Counted from the stretch's first letter, positions 32,946 to 41,746 are shown. The stretch is 45,918 nucleotides of DNA from an uncultured Allofournierella sp. (GCA_944382705.1 CALWNE010000058.1:1-45918); one strand, 5' to 3'. Notes: generated by a model from the letters alone, not told the origin. Made by a program: numbers and translations.

Positions 32946-33867
32946 GAAGTACCTCCAGTGCAGCAATACGAGCCACTCCGATGGCGTTATCGCTGGAAAA
33001 ACGGGCAGGCACAAACATTGCGCCCGGCAGGTGTTTTTGCACATAGGGACGGATAATGTCACTGCTCATTACACCGCCAGCAAAGACAATCGGCAAGCCA
33101 GGATGCTCTTTTTGGGCAGCTTTTACCATTTTGATGGCAGTTTGTGCTACACAAAGCAAGCAATAGCGGCACACAAATGCCTCGCTTTTCCCCTGTTTGA
33201 GTAACGCTTCGCACTGATTTTGCAAGCCGGAAAGGCTGCACTGCATACCTTTCACGCTGCTTTTGGGAGAGATTTCCTCGGTGCATTCAGCAGCTTTTTC
33301 GCTAACTTGAACACCCGCCGGGAATGCAAATCCCAAATGAACACCTAAGCGGTCCACTGCCTGGCCGGCGTATAAATCCGTGCTGGTGCCAATGCACTGG
33401 ATGCTATGAATACCATCGCACAAAAGCAAATCCGTGGTGCCCCCCGACACATGGAACACCAGGCATTTCTTGGTCATGAGTGTATCGTCAGCTGCCAGCA
33501 AAGCAGCAGCCACATGGCCTTGTTGGTGACTGGTTGCAATCATAGGAAGATTGCGAGATGCGCAAAAGGACACGGCAGCAGCCTGTCCAGCCAGAAAGCA
33601 GGGCATATAGGAACCTTCTACCTGCCTTGGTTTTACCGAAACGCCCACAGCTTGCACCTTGCTTAGGTCCACCTGTTGGGCTAATTCCTTTAAAAGTTCC
33701 GGCAATGCTACTGTGTGGTGAAACAATGCATCGCTCTGGCGCAGCCCAAGCTGCCCTTGCTTTACTGGCAAAAAGCGTTTTTTATCGCAAACAACCTCTT
33801 TGGCAACTGCGTCGTACACGGCCAAAGAGGTTGCATAGTTACTGGTATCAATCCCCAGTATATACAT
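32938..33867 (-). CDS. TsaD/Kae1-like protein (peptidase M22 fold)
   Basis: A 309-residue ASKHA-fold protein related to TsaD, the tRNA t6A-modification enzyme, but shorter (TsaD about 335-340) and divergent. Kept features: GIDTSNYATSLAV nucleotide-binding start, metal-binding His114 and His118 (HQQGH in place of HLEGH), VSGGTTDLL, an AGQAVDRLGVHLG block, FAGGVMSSD and DNAIGVA near the end. Several positions differ from canonical TsaD, so it is probably the clostridial paralogue, function unknown, rather than TsaD itself. It lies between nusB and xseA and overlaps xseA by eight bases. Confidence 0.78.
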   Translation of the reverse strand: MYILGIDTSNYATSLAVYDAVAKEVVCDKKRFLPVKQGQLGLRQSDALFHHTVALPELLKELAQQVDLSKVQAVGVSVKPRQVEGSYMPCFLAGQAAAVSFCASRNLPMIATSHQQGHVAAALLAADDTLMTKKCLVFHVSGGTTDLLLCDGIHSIQCIGTSTDLYAGQAVDRLGVHLGFAFPAGVQVSEKAAECTEEISPKSSVKGMQCSLSGLQNQCEALLKQGKSEAFVCRYCLLCVAQTAIKMVKAAQKEHPGLPIVFAGGVMSSDIIRPYVQKHLPGAMFVPARFSSDNAIGVARIAALEVLHG

Positions 33868-33870
33868 ATG

Positions 33871-34305
33871 TTATGCCTGTTCAGCAGAATCGGCATCTGC
33901 CAGGCCCAGTTCGCGCACCACAGAGCCAAGCAGGCCATTTACGAACTGATAGTCGTCTTCTCCGCCAAATTTCTTGGTCAGTTCCACCGCTTCGTTAATC
34001 GCCACACTGGGCAAACGCTCCTCGGCGTAGAGCATCTCGCTAAGAGCCAGCCGCAGAATGGTCAGGCTTACACGGGGAATCCGGTCAATGGTCCAATCCC
34101 GCAGATGGGCCTTGATGATATCATTCACCTCGGCGCTGTGCTCGTAGTAAGATTCAATCAGCTTTTTGCCAAACTCGTCCACTACAATTTCGCCCTGCTC
34201 GTTGTGAATGGCAATCACTTCTTCGGGCATTGCGTAATCAAAGGTGGCAGCAAATGCTGCAAAAAATGCGTTTTCGCGTGCGGTTCTTCGGTTCAACTTC
34301 TCCAT
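33871..34305 (-). CDS. nusB: Transcription antitermination factor NusB
   Basis: A 144-residue all-helical protein of the rRNA antitermination complex. Family features are RRTARENAFFAAFAA near the N terminus, IDRIPRVSLTILRLALSEMLY in the middle and VAINEAVELTKKFGGEDDYQFVNGLLGSV at the C terminus. AAAGGAT precedes the ATG. A hairpin lies between asp23 and this gene. Confidence 0.96.
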   Translation of the reverse strand: MEKLNRRTARENAFFAAFAATFDYAMPEEVIAIHNEQGEIVVDEFGKKLIESYYEHSAEVNDIIKAHLRDWTIDRIPRVSLTILRLALSEMLYAEERLPSVAINEAVELTKKFGGEDDYQFVNGLLGSVVRELGLADADSAEQA

Positions 34306-34326
34306 AGGTATCCTTTCACAACCAAC

Positions 34327-34376
34327 AGCCCTCCTGCTAAGCTACAACGGCCAACAGCGGGAGGGCTCTTGCTTTT
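34327..34376. terminator. Hairpin between asp23 and nusB
   Basis: An 11-bp stem (34327-34337 with 34357-34367) around a 19-base loop. The T run (CTTTTTT region) follows on the plus strand, while on the minus strand of the operon the tail is only GTTGGTTGTG. It may attenuate asp23 transcription into nusB, or stop antisense transcription. Confidence 0.5.
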
Positions 34377-34379
34377 TTG

Positions 34380-34754
34380 TTATGCTTGCTGAGGTTCGAT
34401 GGTTTCGGGCTGTACCTGTACGCCGGAAACAACAATGTTTACCCGAGATACAGTAATGCTGGTCATATTTTGCACAGCATTTTTTACACTCTGCTGTACT
34501 TTTTCGCAAACGGTGGGGATTTTGCTGCCATACAACACCTGAAGGTGAACGGTGATTTCAGCCACATCCTCCAGCAGCTCCACACAAACATGCTTTTGAG
34601 GCGCCACACGACCCAGAAGCCCCTTGACCCCGGCGGTGCCAGCGCATACATCTTTTACGCCATCGATTTCGAGGGCTGCCAACCGAGCGATTTTTGCAAT
34701 TACCTCGCTGGAAATCTGCAAGCTGCCGTTTACTACGGAATTTGAAACTTCCAT
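34380..34754 (-). CDS. Asp23/Gls24-family envelope stress protein
   Basis: A 124-residue alkaline-shock-type protein. Asp23/Gls24 pattern: SVVNGSLQISSEVIAKIARLAALEIDGV, then GRVAPQK, a VELLEDVAEITVHLQV strand pair and VCEKVQQSVKNAVQNMT. The family associates with the cell envelope through AmaP-like partners; none is seen nearby. GGGAGG lies nine bases before the ATG at 34754; the frame extends upstream but without a ribosome site. Asp23 beside nusB is a standard Firmicutes arrangement. Confidence 0.88.
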   Translation of the reverse strand: MEVSNSVVNGSLQISSEVIAKIARLAALEIDGVKDVCAGTAGVKGLLGRVAPQKHVCVELLEDVAEITVHLQVLYGSKIPTVCEKVQQSVKNAVQNMTSITVSRVNIVVSGVQVQPETIEPQQA

Positions 34755-34814
34755 ATTTTGAAACCTCCCAAAGCTAGATTGCTGTGCAAAGTGAGCTTTA
34801 CCCTTCACACAGAA

Positions 34815-34844
34815 CCCGGCGGTGAATTAACCCACACCGCCGGG
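34815..34844. repeat. Perfect 10-bp GC-rich hairpin between spoIIIAH and asp23
   Basis: CCCGGCGGTG (34815-34824) pairs with CACCGCCGGG (34835-34844) around a ten-base loop. No T tract follows on either strand. It could protect transcript ends at the boundary between sporulation genes and asp23-nusB. Confidence 0.6.
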
Positions 34845-34905
34845 GATGCTTGTAACACAATATACCAGTGGGCACATTATACCACTTTTTTGTGCATTCT
34901 ACAAG

Positions 34906-35541
34906 CTATTTTACTTCCACAATGGTAATATTCTGGGGTTCAACCGCAGATTTACTTACTACAATATCCCGAATTTGAGCTACCTCGCTGGAATTCAGTC
35001 CGTCGCTTGTAGTCATAACCGTAATATTGGCTTTGCCGTCCTGCAAAAATGCCACGCAATCCACAAAGCCCTTTGCTTTCACCAGTGCTTCGATATCGCT
35101 TTCCGCTGTCATGCTGGCCAGCGTCTGGCTGAGGGCAGCGGTAAGGCTTTCCTTTTCTTCATCTGTAAGCTTGGCGTTTTTCAGGCTCTTTTGCAGGGTA
35201 TCCAGTGCTTCATCCCTGCTTTTTGTGCGGGAGAGTCTTGCCTGTTCAAAAAACTGCGTACCCGTAGGCTCGCTTACGCTAACCAGCTGGGCTTCCCCGT
35301 AGTTCTTATCGGCCGATTCGGTGGCGTCCATCTCCCCATTGGTGGGCAGGGCATCCAAAACCAGCGAGGTGTTTTCCGCCTGAGTATCTTCCTGTTGAAC
35401 AGCGGCTGTTTCTAACACCGGCACATCCACCGGCAGTGTATCGGTACTTTTGGCGTACTCCCAGTTCAGGTACACCGCAGCACCCAGTGCCACTGCCAGG
35501 GTTACAAAGGTCATTTTCTGGCTTGCTTTTTTGGATTTCAT
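34906..35541 (-). CDS. spoIIIAH: Stage III sporulation protein AH
   Basis: A 211-residue mother-cell membrane protein whose periplasmic domain binds forespore SpoIIQ to form the feeding channel. A short basic start is followed by one helix (about 10-27), a variable acidic linker, then the YscJ/FliF-like domain with ARLSRTKSRDEALDTLQ and the closing VVSKSAVEPQNITIVEVK. GGAGGG lies five bases before the ATG at 35541; the frame extends further upstream without a ribosome site. Confidence 0.93.
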   Translation of the reverse strand: MKSKKASQKMTFVTLAVALGAAVYLNWEYAKSTDTLPVDVPVLETAAVQQEDTQAENTSLVLDALPTNGEMDATESADKNYGEAQLVSVSEPTGTQFFEQARLSRTKSRDEALDTLQKSLKNAKLTDEEKESLTAALSQTLASMTAESDIEALVKAKGFVDCVAFLQDGKANITVMTTSDGLNSSEVAQIRDIVVSKSAVEPQNITIVEVK

Positions 35542-35555
35542 CTTGTTCCCTCCGT

Positions 35556-36077
35556 TTAGCTCATTGTTGCAATGCTGATTCGATTGGCCGATACTCCGGT
35601 AAGTACTGAGATGGCCTCGGTAATTTGGGTTTGCACCCGCACATCCTGCGCTCCCTGGCATACCACTGCAATGCCGCGAATTTCAGGTTCCCACACCATT
35701 TCCACCAAAGCCTGCTGCCTTCCATCTGCTTCCAGTAAAATGTGTTCATACTCCTGGCTTCCAGTTTGCTGCTGACTTTTTTCGTCCAAGGCATAAACCG
35801 TTTGACTGCTGCTTTCCAGTGTTACAGCCACTTGTATCTCCCCTGCTCCTGCAATCTTACTTAGCAAGCGGGTGAGCTTTTGCTCCAGCTGCTGGGTGTA
35901 AACCTCTTGATCCGTGCTGTTTTGAACCACCGCATCCGATTCACTCTTGCTTTGAATGTTTGGAAGGTGACTGCCTCCAAGCAACAAAAAAACACCTAGA
36001 ATTCCAGCAAAAAACAACAGACTGCTTCTGTTCCAGGAGGCGGGATTGGTTAGCTTTTTAAACAAATCATGCTCCAT
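35556..36077 (-). CDS. spoIIIAG: Stage III sporulation protein AG
   Basis: A 173-residue protein with one membrane helix (about 18-36) and an intermembrane ring-forming domain. The conserved end RGIAVVCQGAQDVRVQ..ITEAISVLTGVSANRI is diagnostic. It forms large rings in the engulfed forespore channel. Overlaps spoIIIAF by 11 bases. Confidence 0.94.
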   Translation of the reverse strand: MEHDLFKKLTNPASWNRSSLLFFAGILGVFLLLGGSHLPNIQSKSESDAVVQNSTDQEVYTQQLEQKLTRLLSKIAGAGEIQVAVTLESSSQTVYALDEKSQQQTGSQEYEHILLEADGRQQALVEMVWEPEIRGIAVVCQGAQDVRVQTQITEAISVLTGVSANRISIATMS

Positions 36078-36501
36078 TGGTTTCCTCCAGCAACACTTCC
36101 ACGCTTCCCATTCCAGCCAATGCCTGTTGAACGGCGTTCAACACCTCCCCTTTCCTTTCAGTTTGCGGCCAAACAGTGATGGAAAGCGGATCCATACTGT
36201 TCACGGATACCTGAGCTGTCAGTCCTTGCTGTTCCAGCAGTTGTTCCAACTGAGATTGCAGCGCCTGCTGCTCCAGCTGCTGGGTATAGGGCTGCAAATC
36301 AATCGGTTGCAGCGCAGCACTTTGGCTGGTAAAACCAGTCCAATCTTCCAGCTGCCAGGATACAGGCTGAATGGCTGATACTAAAATATATAGCGCCAGT
36401 ACTGTCTTTATGCTTTTTGTGTACTCTTTTTTAGGCAAAAGCATGGAAAGTCCCCCTGCCACAATACAGCACACGCATACCGTCATGGCCCAGTGTTTCA
36501 C
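36067..36501 (-). CDS. spoIIIAF: Stage III sporulation protein AF
   Basis: A 144-residue protein with two N-terminal helices separated by the family KKEYTKSIKTVLALYIL segment, then a soluble domain after a Gln/Leu-rich stretch. The GTG start at 36501 directly follows the spoIIIAE stop with GGGAGG upstream; an ATG five codons in is an alternative. Assignment rests on pattern plus operon position. Confidence 0.9.
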   Translation of the reverse strand: MKHWAMTVCVCCIVAGGLSMLLPKKEYTKSIKTVLALYILVSAIQPVSWQLEDWTGFTSQSAALQPIDLQPYTQQLEQQALQSQLEQLLEQQGLTAQVSVNSMDPLSITVWPQTERKGEVLNAVQQALAGMGSVEVLLEETNGA

Positions 36502-37551
36502 CTAACCTCCCCCTCCCATTAAGACCATTAAAGCAGTTGCCAACACGATCAACATAAAAAAGAAGATTAAAAAGGAAAGACAAAGTGCCACCGCCTGGCT
36601 CATCCCATCTAAAATTTGAGAAGCCTTGGGCAAATCAATGGCTTTTGCCACCGCAGCGCCGCCGGTGTAAGCAAAATAATACCCCAGACTCTGAACAAAT
36701 ACCGGTGCAAACTGAATCACCAAAAAGGCTATGGCTGCAAACCCCAAAGAACCCTTCAATACCTTTAATCCACTGAGCACACTCCCCATGGCCTGAGATG
36801 CAACGGTTCCTACCACCGGAATGCCGCTGGTGAGCAGCTTACCGGTACGAAGGGTAAGTTCATCGGCACCTTGTGCCAGAACGGTTTGCAGCCCCAATAC
36901 ACCGGTAAATGCGGTGCAAAGTAGTGTAAGTGCCCATTTTACACCCTTGTGAAGAATCTGGCAGGCTTGGGGCAGCCCGGGAATGCCAAAAATGCCCCCG
37001 GCGGTATTAAGGGCCAGATACACCTGAAGCAACGGAAGTGCTGCTTGAGAAATCAGCTGAGCGGAAAATGCAGCCATTCCTAAAAACATACCGCTATACA
37101 CTGCTGCCTGGGTAATCTGGCCGCAGCTTATCATGGCGCCGGAAAACACCGGAATAAATCCCACCAGGTAAATCTGCCACTCCTGTACCGATGTTACAAT
37201 ATCGTTCATCAATTCCAACATGGGGAGAAGTCCCACTCCAAAGATGGACAGAATGCAGACAGTTTCCAGAGGCGCAGCCCATTGACTGCCTGGAACAAGA
37301 GAAAGAACAGCCGCCCCCAGAAAGCACCCAGACAAAAGCCCTACGCCCAATTTAACAGGGCTTGTCAGCCATTCTTTTGCTTGGTTAAGCAGCGGCTCCA
37401 CAAGATCGCTGAGGTTCATGGACTGAAATTGCTGGGCTGTTATGCCTGGTTTTTCCAGGATGTTCTGGGCTTCACGGGGCAGCTCCTGTGCAGCCGATAC
37501 TTCCAGCGTTAGAAATACAGCCAGTAGAAGGATACAAAACAATCGTTTCAT
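36502..37551 (-). CDS. spoIIIAE: Stage III sporulation protein AE
   Basis: A 349-residue polytopic membrane protein with an N-terminal signal-like helix and about seven further helices, including PVFSGAMISCGQITQAAVYSG and LPQACQILHKGVKWALTLLCTAFTGVLGLQ, both typical of SpoIIIAE. Part of the membrane base of the feeding-tube complex, related by analogy to export apparatus proteins. Length slightly below the B. subtilis protein. Start overlaps the spoIIIAD stop (ATGA). Confidence 0.94.
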   Translation of the reverse strand: MKRLFCILLLAVFLTLEVSAAQELPREAQNILEKPGITAQQFQSMNLSDLVEPLLNQAKEWLTSPVKLGVGLLSGCFLGAAVLSLVPGSQWAAPLETVCILSIFGVGLLPMLELMNDIVTSVQEWQIYLVGFIPVFSGAMISCGQITQAAVYSGMFLGMAAFSAQLISQAALPLLQVYLALNTAGGIFGIPGLPQACQILHKGVKWALTLLCTAFTGVLGLQTVLAQGADELTLRTGKLLTSGIPVVGTVASQAMGSVLSGLKVLKGSLGFAAIAFLVIQFAPVFVQSLGYYFAYTGGAAVAKAIDLPKASQILDGMSQAVALCLSFLIFFFMLIVLATALMVLMGGGG

Positions 37552-37928
37552 TGTAAAAAAATCACCAGCGATTCTAAAATTGTTTCAAAAAGGGGCAGTG
37601 CACAAATAAGAATCAGGCAGCGCCCCGCCAGTTCCACAGTGCCAGCCAAAGCCGTCATTCCGGCATCTTTGCATAAATCCTGAACGGTCTGTGCTGTGAG
37701 GGCGATACCGGCGGTTTTAAGTACCACAGATAAGTTGCGTTGATTCAGATATTCCGCCCCGGTGGCCAGCCACTCCAGTACCGGCTGACAAACCCCGAAT
37801 AGATACAGCAATAATACAACCGAGCAGGCTAGCAAACACACAAATCCGTACGCCGGCTGATATTGACGCACCAGCCCGGTAAGAAATGCACTTACTAAAA
37901 CAAATGCCACCAGCTGAAACAGTTCCAT
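37548..37928 (-). CDS. spoIIIAD: Stage III sporulation protein AD
   Basis: A 126-residue membrane protein with about four helices. The conserved block LSVVLKTAGIALTAQTVQDLCKDAG and the AGTVELAGR region are typical of the AC/AD family. It lies ten bases after spoIIIAC. Confidence 0.93.
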   Translation of the reverse strand: MELFQLVAFVLVSAFLTGLVRQYQPAYGFVCLLACSVVLLLYLFGVCQPVLEWLATGAEYLNQRNLSVVLKTAGIALTAQTVQDLCKDAGMTALAGTVELAGRCLILICALPLFETILESLVIFLQ

Positions 37929-37938
37929 ATCAACATCC

Positions 37939-38133
37939 CTATAAGCTAAACAGCCCTTTAATGGTTACAAACAATTCACTGATTTGCTGCACCAGCATGG
38001 ATAACACCACAATCAGCCCGGCCAGAGTGGTCATCATAGCCTGGTCCTCTCTTCCAGACCGTATAAGCAGCTGATTGAGGACTGCAACAATGATGCCAAT
38101 CGCTGCAATTTTAAATACCAAGTCAATGTTCAT
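37939..38133 (-). CDS. spoIIIAC: Stage III sporulation protein AC
   Basis: A 64-residue, two-helix membrane protein, typical length for SpoIIIAC. MNIDLVFKIAAIGIIVAVLNQLL forms helix one and the REDQAMMTTLAGLIVVL block precedes and enters helix two. GAGGA lies before the ATG at 38133; an in-frame GTG at 38148 is upstream of that site. Confidence 0.93.
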   Translation of the reverse strand: MNIDLVFKIAAIGIIVAVLNQLLIRSGREDQAMMTTLAGLIVVLSMLVQQISELFVTIKGLFSL

Positions 38134-38160
38134 AGAGCCTATCCTCACATCCTTTCTTTT

Positions 38161-38631
38161 TTAAAACAGCAGAATCGCTGCAAGAAGGCCCGCACAAAAG
38201 CCCGCCTTAGGATAAAGAGCCTCCGCCTGGATTGAAAGTTCCTGCTGTTTCTTTTGGTGCTGCTCGCATAGCCGGACATAGTAAGGGATTCTATCGCACA
38301 ACTGGGCTGCGGTGATGCATCCCAGCTGCGAAAAAAGCTCCCGGAAGGCAGAACTTTGTTGAGGTGTAACCCAATCAGGAAAGCAAAACCCCGCCAGTGA
38401 TGGCTGCATTTGCAGATTCAGCATCGGATAAGCTTGTTGCTGTACCAGCTGTTGGTGTAACGATTCCAGGGAGACCGCCTGGTAAAACACCGCATCCTGA
38501 ATATAACAAAGCAACTCCCCCATTTGCTGCCAAAACAAACACCTGTGACGAAGTTTCTGCGTCCATTCCCTTCCGACTCCAAACCCCACGCAAACCAGCA
38601 GTAATGCTCCAGGAAACTTCAGCAGCATCAT
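38161..38631 (-). CDS. spoIIIAB: Stage III sporulation protein AB
   Basis: A 156-residue protein with hydrophobic ends (about 4-20 and 140-156) and a helical middle. The pattern resembles SpoIIIAB and its GspF-like fold, including the closing YPKAGFCAGLLAAILLF. Start overlaps the spoIIIAA stop. Named partly by operon position. Confidence 0.9.
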   Translation of the reverse strand: MMLLKFPGALLLVCVGFGVGREWTQKLRHRCLFWQQMGELLCYIQDAVFYQAVSLESLHQQLVQQQAYPMLNLQMQPSLAGFCFPDWVTPQQSSAFRELFSQLGCITAAQLCDRIPYYVRLCEQHQKKQQELSIQAEALYPKAGFCAGLLAAILLF

Positions 38632-39527
38632 AAGGGGATAATTTCTTGAATGCGGCCGGCAGGAGCTCCTGGTTTAAGGACCACACAGACCCGAAAACAA
38701 CTGGCCAGTTCCTGGGGTGTGCAGTCCAGACGGTTCAGCGCATCCCCTACTCCGCTGCCATGAATTGTGCAAAGCACCTGCACCCCGGCGGCAGAACATT
38801 GTTTCATCAAGGACCATTCTTCCAGACCGCCCAGTTCATCACAGGCCAAAATTTCCGGCCCAAGACAGCGCAAAGCCATGGCCAGTGCCATCTGTTTTTG
38901 ACAGCCACTTATTACATCGCAGTGCAATGGTACGGGGGTACAAAATCCTTGGGGGCCACAGGGCCACAACTCCTGCCGTTCATCCGCCACAGCCGTTTTG
39001 CGGCCTGCCCCACTCAGGGCCGAAAGCAGCGTGCGCAGCAAGGTGGTTTTGCCGCTGCCCGGCGGGCCAATCAACAACATACCAGCAAAATCCCTGGTGA
39101 GATTTTGCTCCAACTCCACCGGCAGTACTGCGTACACTGCACGAGCGATGCGGATGTTAAGGGAAGTGATGGTTTGGATGCCACGCAATTTGCCCTGATC
39201 CCGGTGAAATATTCCTGCAATACCCACTCGATGGCCGCCGGGCAAGGTAATGAATCCTTGGTTCAGCTGCTGCTCATAGCTGTGGACCGAACGCTGGCAT
39301 AAATCGTAAAAGCATTCTTGCAGTTGGCTGTGAGACAGAGGCCTGGTCAATTTCCCTTGGGTTAAAACCTCCGCCAGCTGGGGGCCCTGTGCAGTGGAGC
39401 ACACAATGGGCCGATTGCTGCGCAGCCGAATTTCATAAATTTGCTTTGCCTGGTTTGGCAGGATACTGGCCAGGGCAGACTGAATGTCTTGCGGCAATCG
39501 CTGAATAGCCTGGTAAAACTCGTCCAT
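38628..39527 (-). CDS. spoIIIAA: Stage III sporulation protein AA (ATPase)
   Basis: A 299-residue secretion-type ATPase, the only ATPase of the SpoIIIA-SpoIIQ channel. Walker A GPPGSGKTT is at 154-162, with upstream GFITLPGGHRVGIAG and downstream CDVISGCQKQMALAMALRCLGPEILACDELG (Walker B region). The start ATG has AAAGGAG upstream. First gene of the spoIIIA run; the expected mother-cell sigma-E promoter should lie between 39540 and 39582, where only a weak match (CATACTGA at 39560-39553) is visible. Confidence 0.95.
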   Translation of the reverse strand: MDEFYQAIQRLPQDIQSALASILPNQAKQIYEIRLRSNRPIVCSTAQGPQLAEVLTQGKLTRPLSHSQLQECFYDLCQRSVHSYEQQLNQGFITLPGGHRVGIAGIFHRDQGKLRGIQTITSLNIRIARAVYAVLPVELEQNLTRDFAGMLLIGPPGSGKTTLLRTLLSALSGAGRKTAVADERQELWPCGPQGFCTPVPLHCDVISGCQKQMALAMALRCLGPEILACDELGGLEEWSLMKQCSAAGVQVLCTIHGSGVGDALNRLDCTPQELASCFRVCVVLKPGAPAGRIQEIIPL

Positions 39528-39582
39528 TTTCTTTCACGCTCCTTTTGCTATATCAGTATGCAGTTTGTACCTGCAAGTAGAC

Positions 39583-39624
39583 CAAAAAAATCCCCGACCT
39601 GGAATAAAACCAGGCCGAGGATTT
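39583..39624 (-). terminator. Intrinsic terminator of ligA
   Basis: On the minus strand the 15-base arms 39624-39610 and 39602-39588 pair (two G-T pairs) around a seven-base loop, then a run of seven T follows (39589-39583). It separates ligA from spoIIIAA, so the spoIIIA run needs its own promoter. Confidence 0.88.
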
Positions 39625-39644
39625 CTTCTTTCGTAAACAGTCGA

Positions 39645-41627
39645 TTATTGCTCAAGCAGCTGCAAAAATTCTTCTTCTGTCAATACAGGGATGCCCAATT
39701 GCTGCGCTTTGGTAAGTTTGGAGCCAGCTGCTTCGCCAGCTACCACATAGGCTGTTTTTTTGGAAACTGAGCCGCTGGCTTTACCGCCGTTGTTTACAAT
39801 CAGAGCTTCTGCCTCAGAACGAGACAAGGTGGGCAGTGTACCGGTAACAACCAGGGTCATGCCAGCCAATGCATCCCCTTTCTCCTGCCCAATCCATTCC
39901 ATATTGACCTGGGCTTCTTTCAAGCGGGCCAGCAAATCGGCGGTGCCTTCCTTAGAAAAGAATGCCACCACACTTTCCGCCATCACCTGACCAAACCCTT
40001 CAATTTTAGCAATCTGCTCCACATCAGCTGCAGCAATAGCGTCCATCGTGCGGAATTGTTCTGACAACAGGGCTGCCGCTTTTTCGCCTATGTTTCGGAT
40101 TCCCAGTCCAAACAGCAGCTTGTCCAGATTATTGCCTTTGGAATTTTGGATGGCATTCAGCAGATTTTGTGCACTCTTTTGCTTGAATTTTTCCAATTCC
40201 AAAAGTTGCTCCATTGTAAGTTCGTATATATCGGCTACCGACTGGACATATCCTTTTTCCACCAGCTGCGAAGCCACTGCCTTGCCCAGGCCATCAATGT
40301 TCATGGCATTCCGGCTAGCAAAGTGAATGATATTGCGCAAGGCCTGTGCTGGGCATTCCGGGTTTACGCAGCGCAAGGCAGCCTCGCCCTCCAAACGCAC
40401 CGCAACTGCGCCGCAGGACGGGCAGATGGAGGGCATTTCAAAGGGTTCTGCACCTTCGGCGTGCTGCGTAACGGCGACCACCTCCGGGATAATGTCCCCA
40501 GCCTTACGCACAAGAATCGTATCACCCAGACGAATATCCATTTGACGGATAAAATCCTGGTTGTGCAGAATAGCACGGGAGACCGTGGTCCCTGCCAGTT
40601 GTACCGGTTTAAATACAGCCGTAGGGGTAAGCACACCAGTACGGCCAACGGTAATATCCACCGACAGCAACTGTGTTTCTTTTTCCTCAGGGGGATATTT
40701 AAAAGCCACTGCCCAGCGAGGAAATTTGTTGGTGCTTCCAAGCTGTGCCCGCTGATTAAAGTCATCAACCTTGATGACAGCACCGTCGATGTCGTAGGGC
40801 AGCGTTCCTCGCAGCTGGCCAATCTCCTCAATTCGTTGGATGGCTTCTTCCATGGTGTCGTATACTTTATAGTTGGGCGAAACCGGAAAACCCAAATCCT
40901 TTACATAGTCCAAGCTTTCTTTGTGGCCGTTCAGCTGTTTGCCCTGAATCTGCTGGATGTTAAAAACAAAAACGGAAAGTCCACGACTGGCGGTGATGCG
41001 GCTGTCCTTTTGACGCAGGGAGCCTGCCGCTGCATTGCGTGGATTTTTAAAGGGTTGTTTGTCGTTGAGTTCCTGTTCCTCCACCAGCTGCACAAAGGCG
41101 GAGTGAGGCATATACACCTCGCCTCGCACCTCTAAAAAAGCAGGTGCATCCACCAGCTGTTTGGGGATATCCTTAATAACAGCCAAATTTTGCGTAACAT
41201 CTTCGCCTACAATGCCATCGCCCCGGGTAGATCCACGCACAAAAACCCCGTTTTCATATTCCAGGCTAACAGAAAGACCATCGATCTTGGATTCCACCAC
41301 ATATCGAGGCTGAATCCCCTCTGCACGAACCCGGCGGTCAAATTCCCGCAGTTCTTCCAAAGAAAACGCATCCTGAAGGCTTTCCATCTTAACTGCGTGG
41401 GTTACCTTGGCAAAACGGCCGGAAGGGGTGCCACCTACTTTTTGGGTGGGAGAATCCGCCGTAATCAACTGAGGGAACTGAGCTTCCAGCTCTTTCAGTT
41501 CACGGTTTAGGGCATCGTATTCAAAGTCTTCCAGTTCAGGGGCATCCTGATCGTAATAAAGTTGGTTATTGTATTCAATGATGGTTCGCAGCTCCTGAAT
41601 TCGCTGCTTTGCCTGTTCCAATTCCAA
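39645..41627 (-). CDS. ligA: NAD-dependent DNA ligase
   Basis: A 660-residue replicative ligase. The adenylation motif SKIDGLSV puts the AMP-bound lysine at about residue 114. An OB fold follows, then a four-cysteine zinc finger (CPSCG..RCVNPECPAQ, about 395-425), helix-hairpin-helix repeats, and a C-terminal BRCT domain (about 585-655). The likely start is TTG at 41627 with GAGGTGA six bases upstream; the GTG at 41636 is part of that ribosome site. Domain complement is complete. Confidence 0.96.
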   Translation of the reverse strand: MELEQAKQRIQELRTIIEYNNQLYYDQDAPELEDFEYDALNRELKELEAQFPQLITADSPTQKVGGTPSGRFAKVTHAVKMESLQDAFSLEELREFDRRVRAEGIQPRYVVESKIDGLSVSLEYENGVFVRGSTRGDGIVGEDVTQNLAVIKDIPKQLVDAPAFLEVRGEVYMPHSAFVQLVEEQELNDKQPFKNPRNAAAGSLRQKDSRITASRGLSVFVFNIQQIQGKQLNGHKESLDYVKDLGFPVSPNYKVYDTMEEAIQRIEEIGQLRGTLPYDIDGAVIKVDDFNQRAQLGSTNKFPRWAVAFKYPPEEKETQLLSVDITVGRTGVLTPTAVFKPVQLAGTTVSRAILHNQDFIRQMDIRLGDTILVRKAGDIIPEVVAVTQHAEGAEPFEMPSICPSCGAVAVRLEGEAALRCVNPECPAQALRNIIHFASRNAMNIDGLGKAVASQLVEKGYVQSVADIYELTMEQLLELEKFKQKSAQNLLNAIQNSKGNNLDKLLFGLGIRNIGEKAAALLSEQFRTMDAIAAADVEQIAKIEGFGQVMAESVVAFFSKEGTADLLARLKEAQVNMEWIGQEKGDALAGMTLVVTGTLPTLSRSEAEALIVNNGGKASGSVSKKTAYVVAGEAAGSKLTKAQQLGIPVLTEEEFLQLLEQ

Positions 41628-41746
41628 AAAAGTCACCTCGTTTTTTGCAGGATCTTCTCCGTCTTACCGCAAAGTGATAGGCCGTCGAAAAAATCCTTTA
41701 TGGCGAGAATACTCTGTCATGAGTAGAAAGCATCGCCTAGTTGTTT

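Noticed and set aside
32946..33062. N-terminal extension of xseA to 33062
   Set aside because: It overlaps the TsaD-like gene and does not resemble XseA; the ATG at 32945 has a good GGAGGT.
39553..39582. Sigma-E promoter of spoIIIAA
   Set aside because: Only CATAC and a poor -35 (TCTACTT) can be matched; too weak to list as a feature, although a promoter must exist between the ligA terminator and spoIIIAA.
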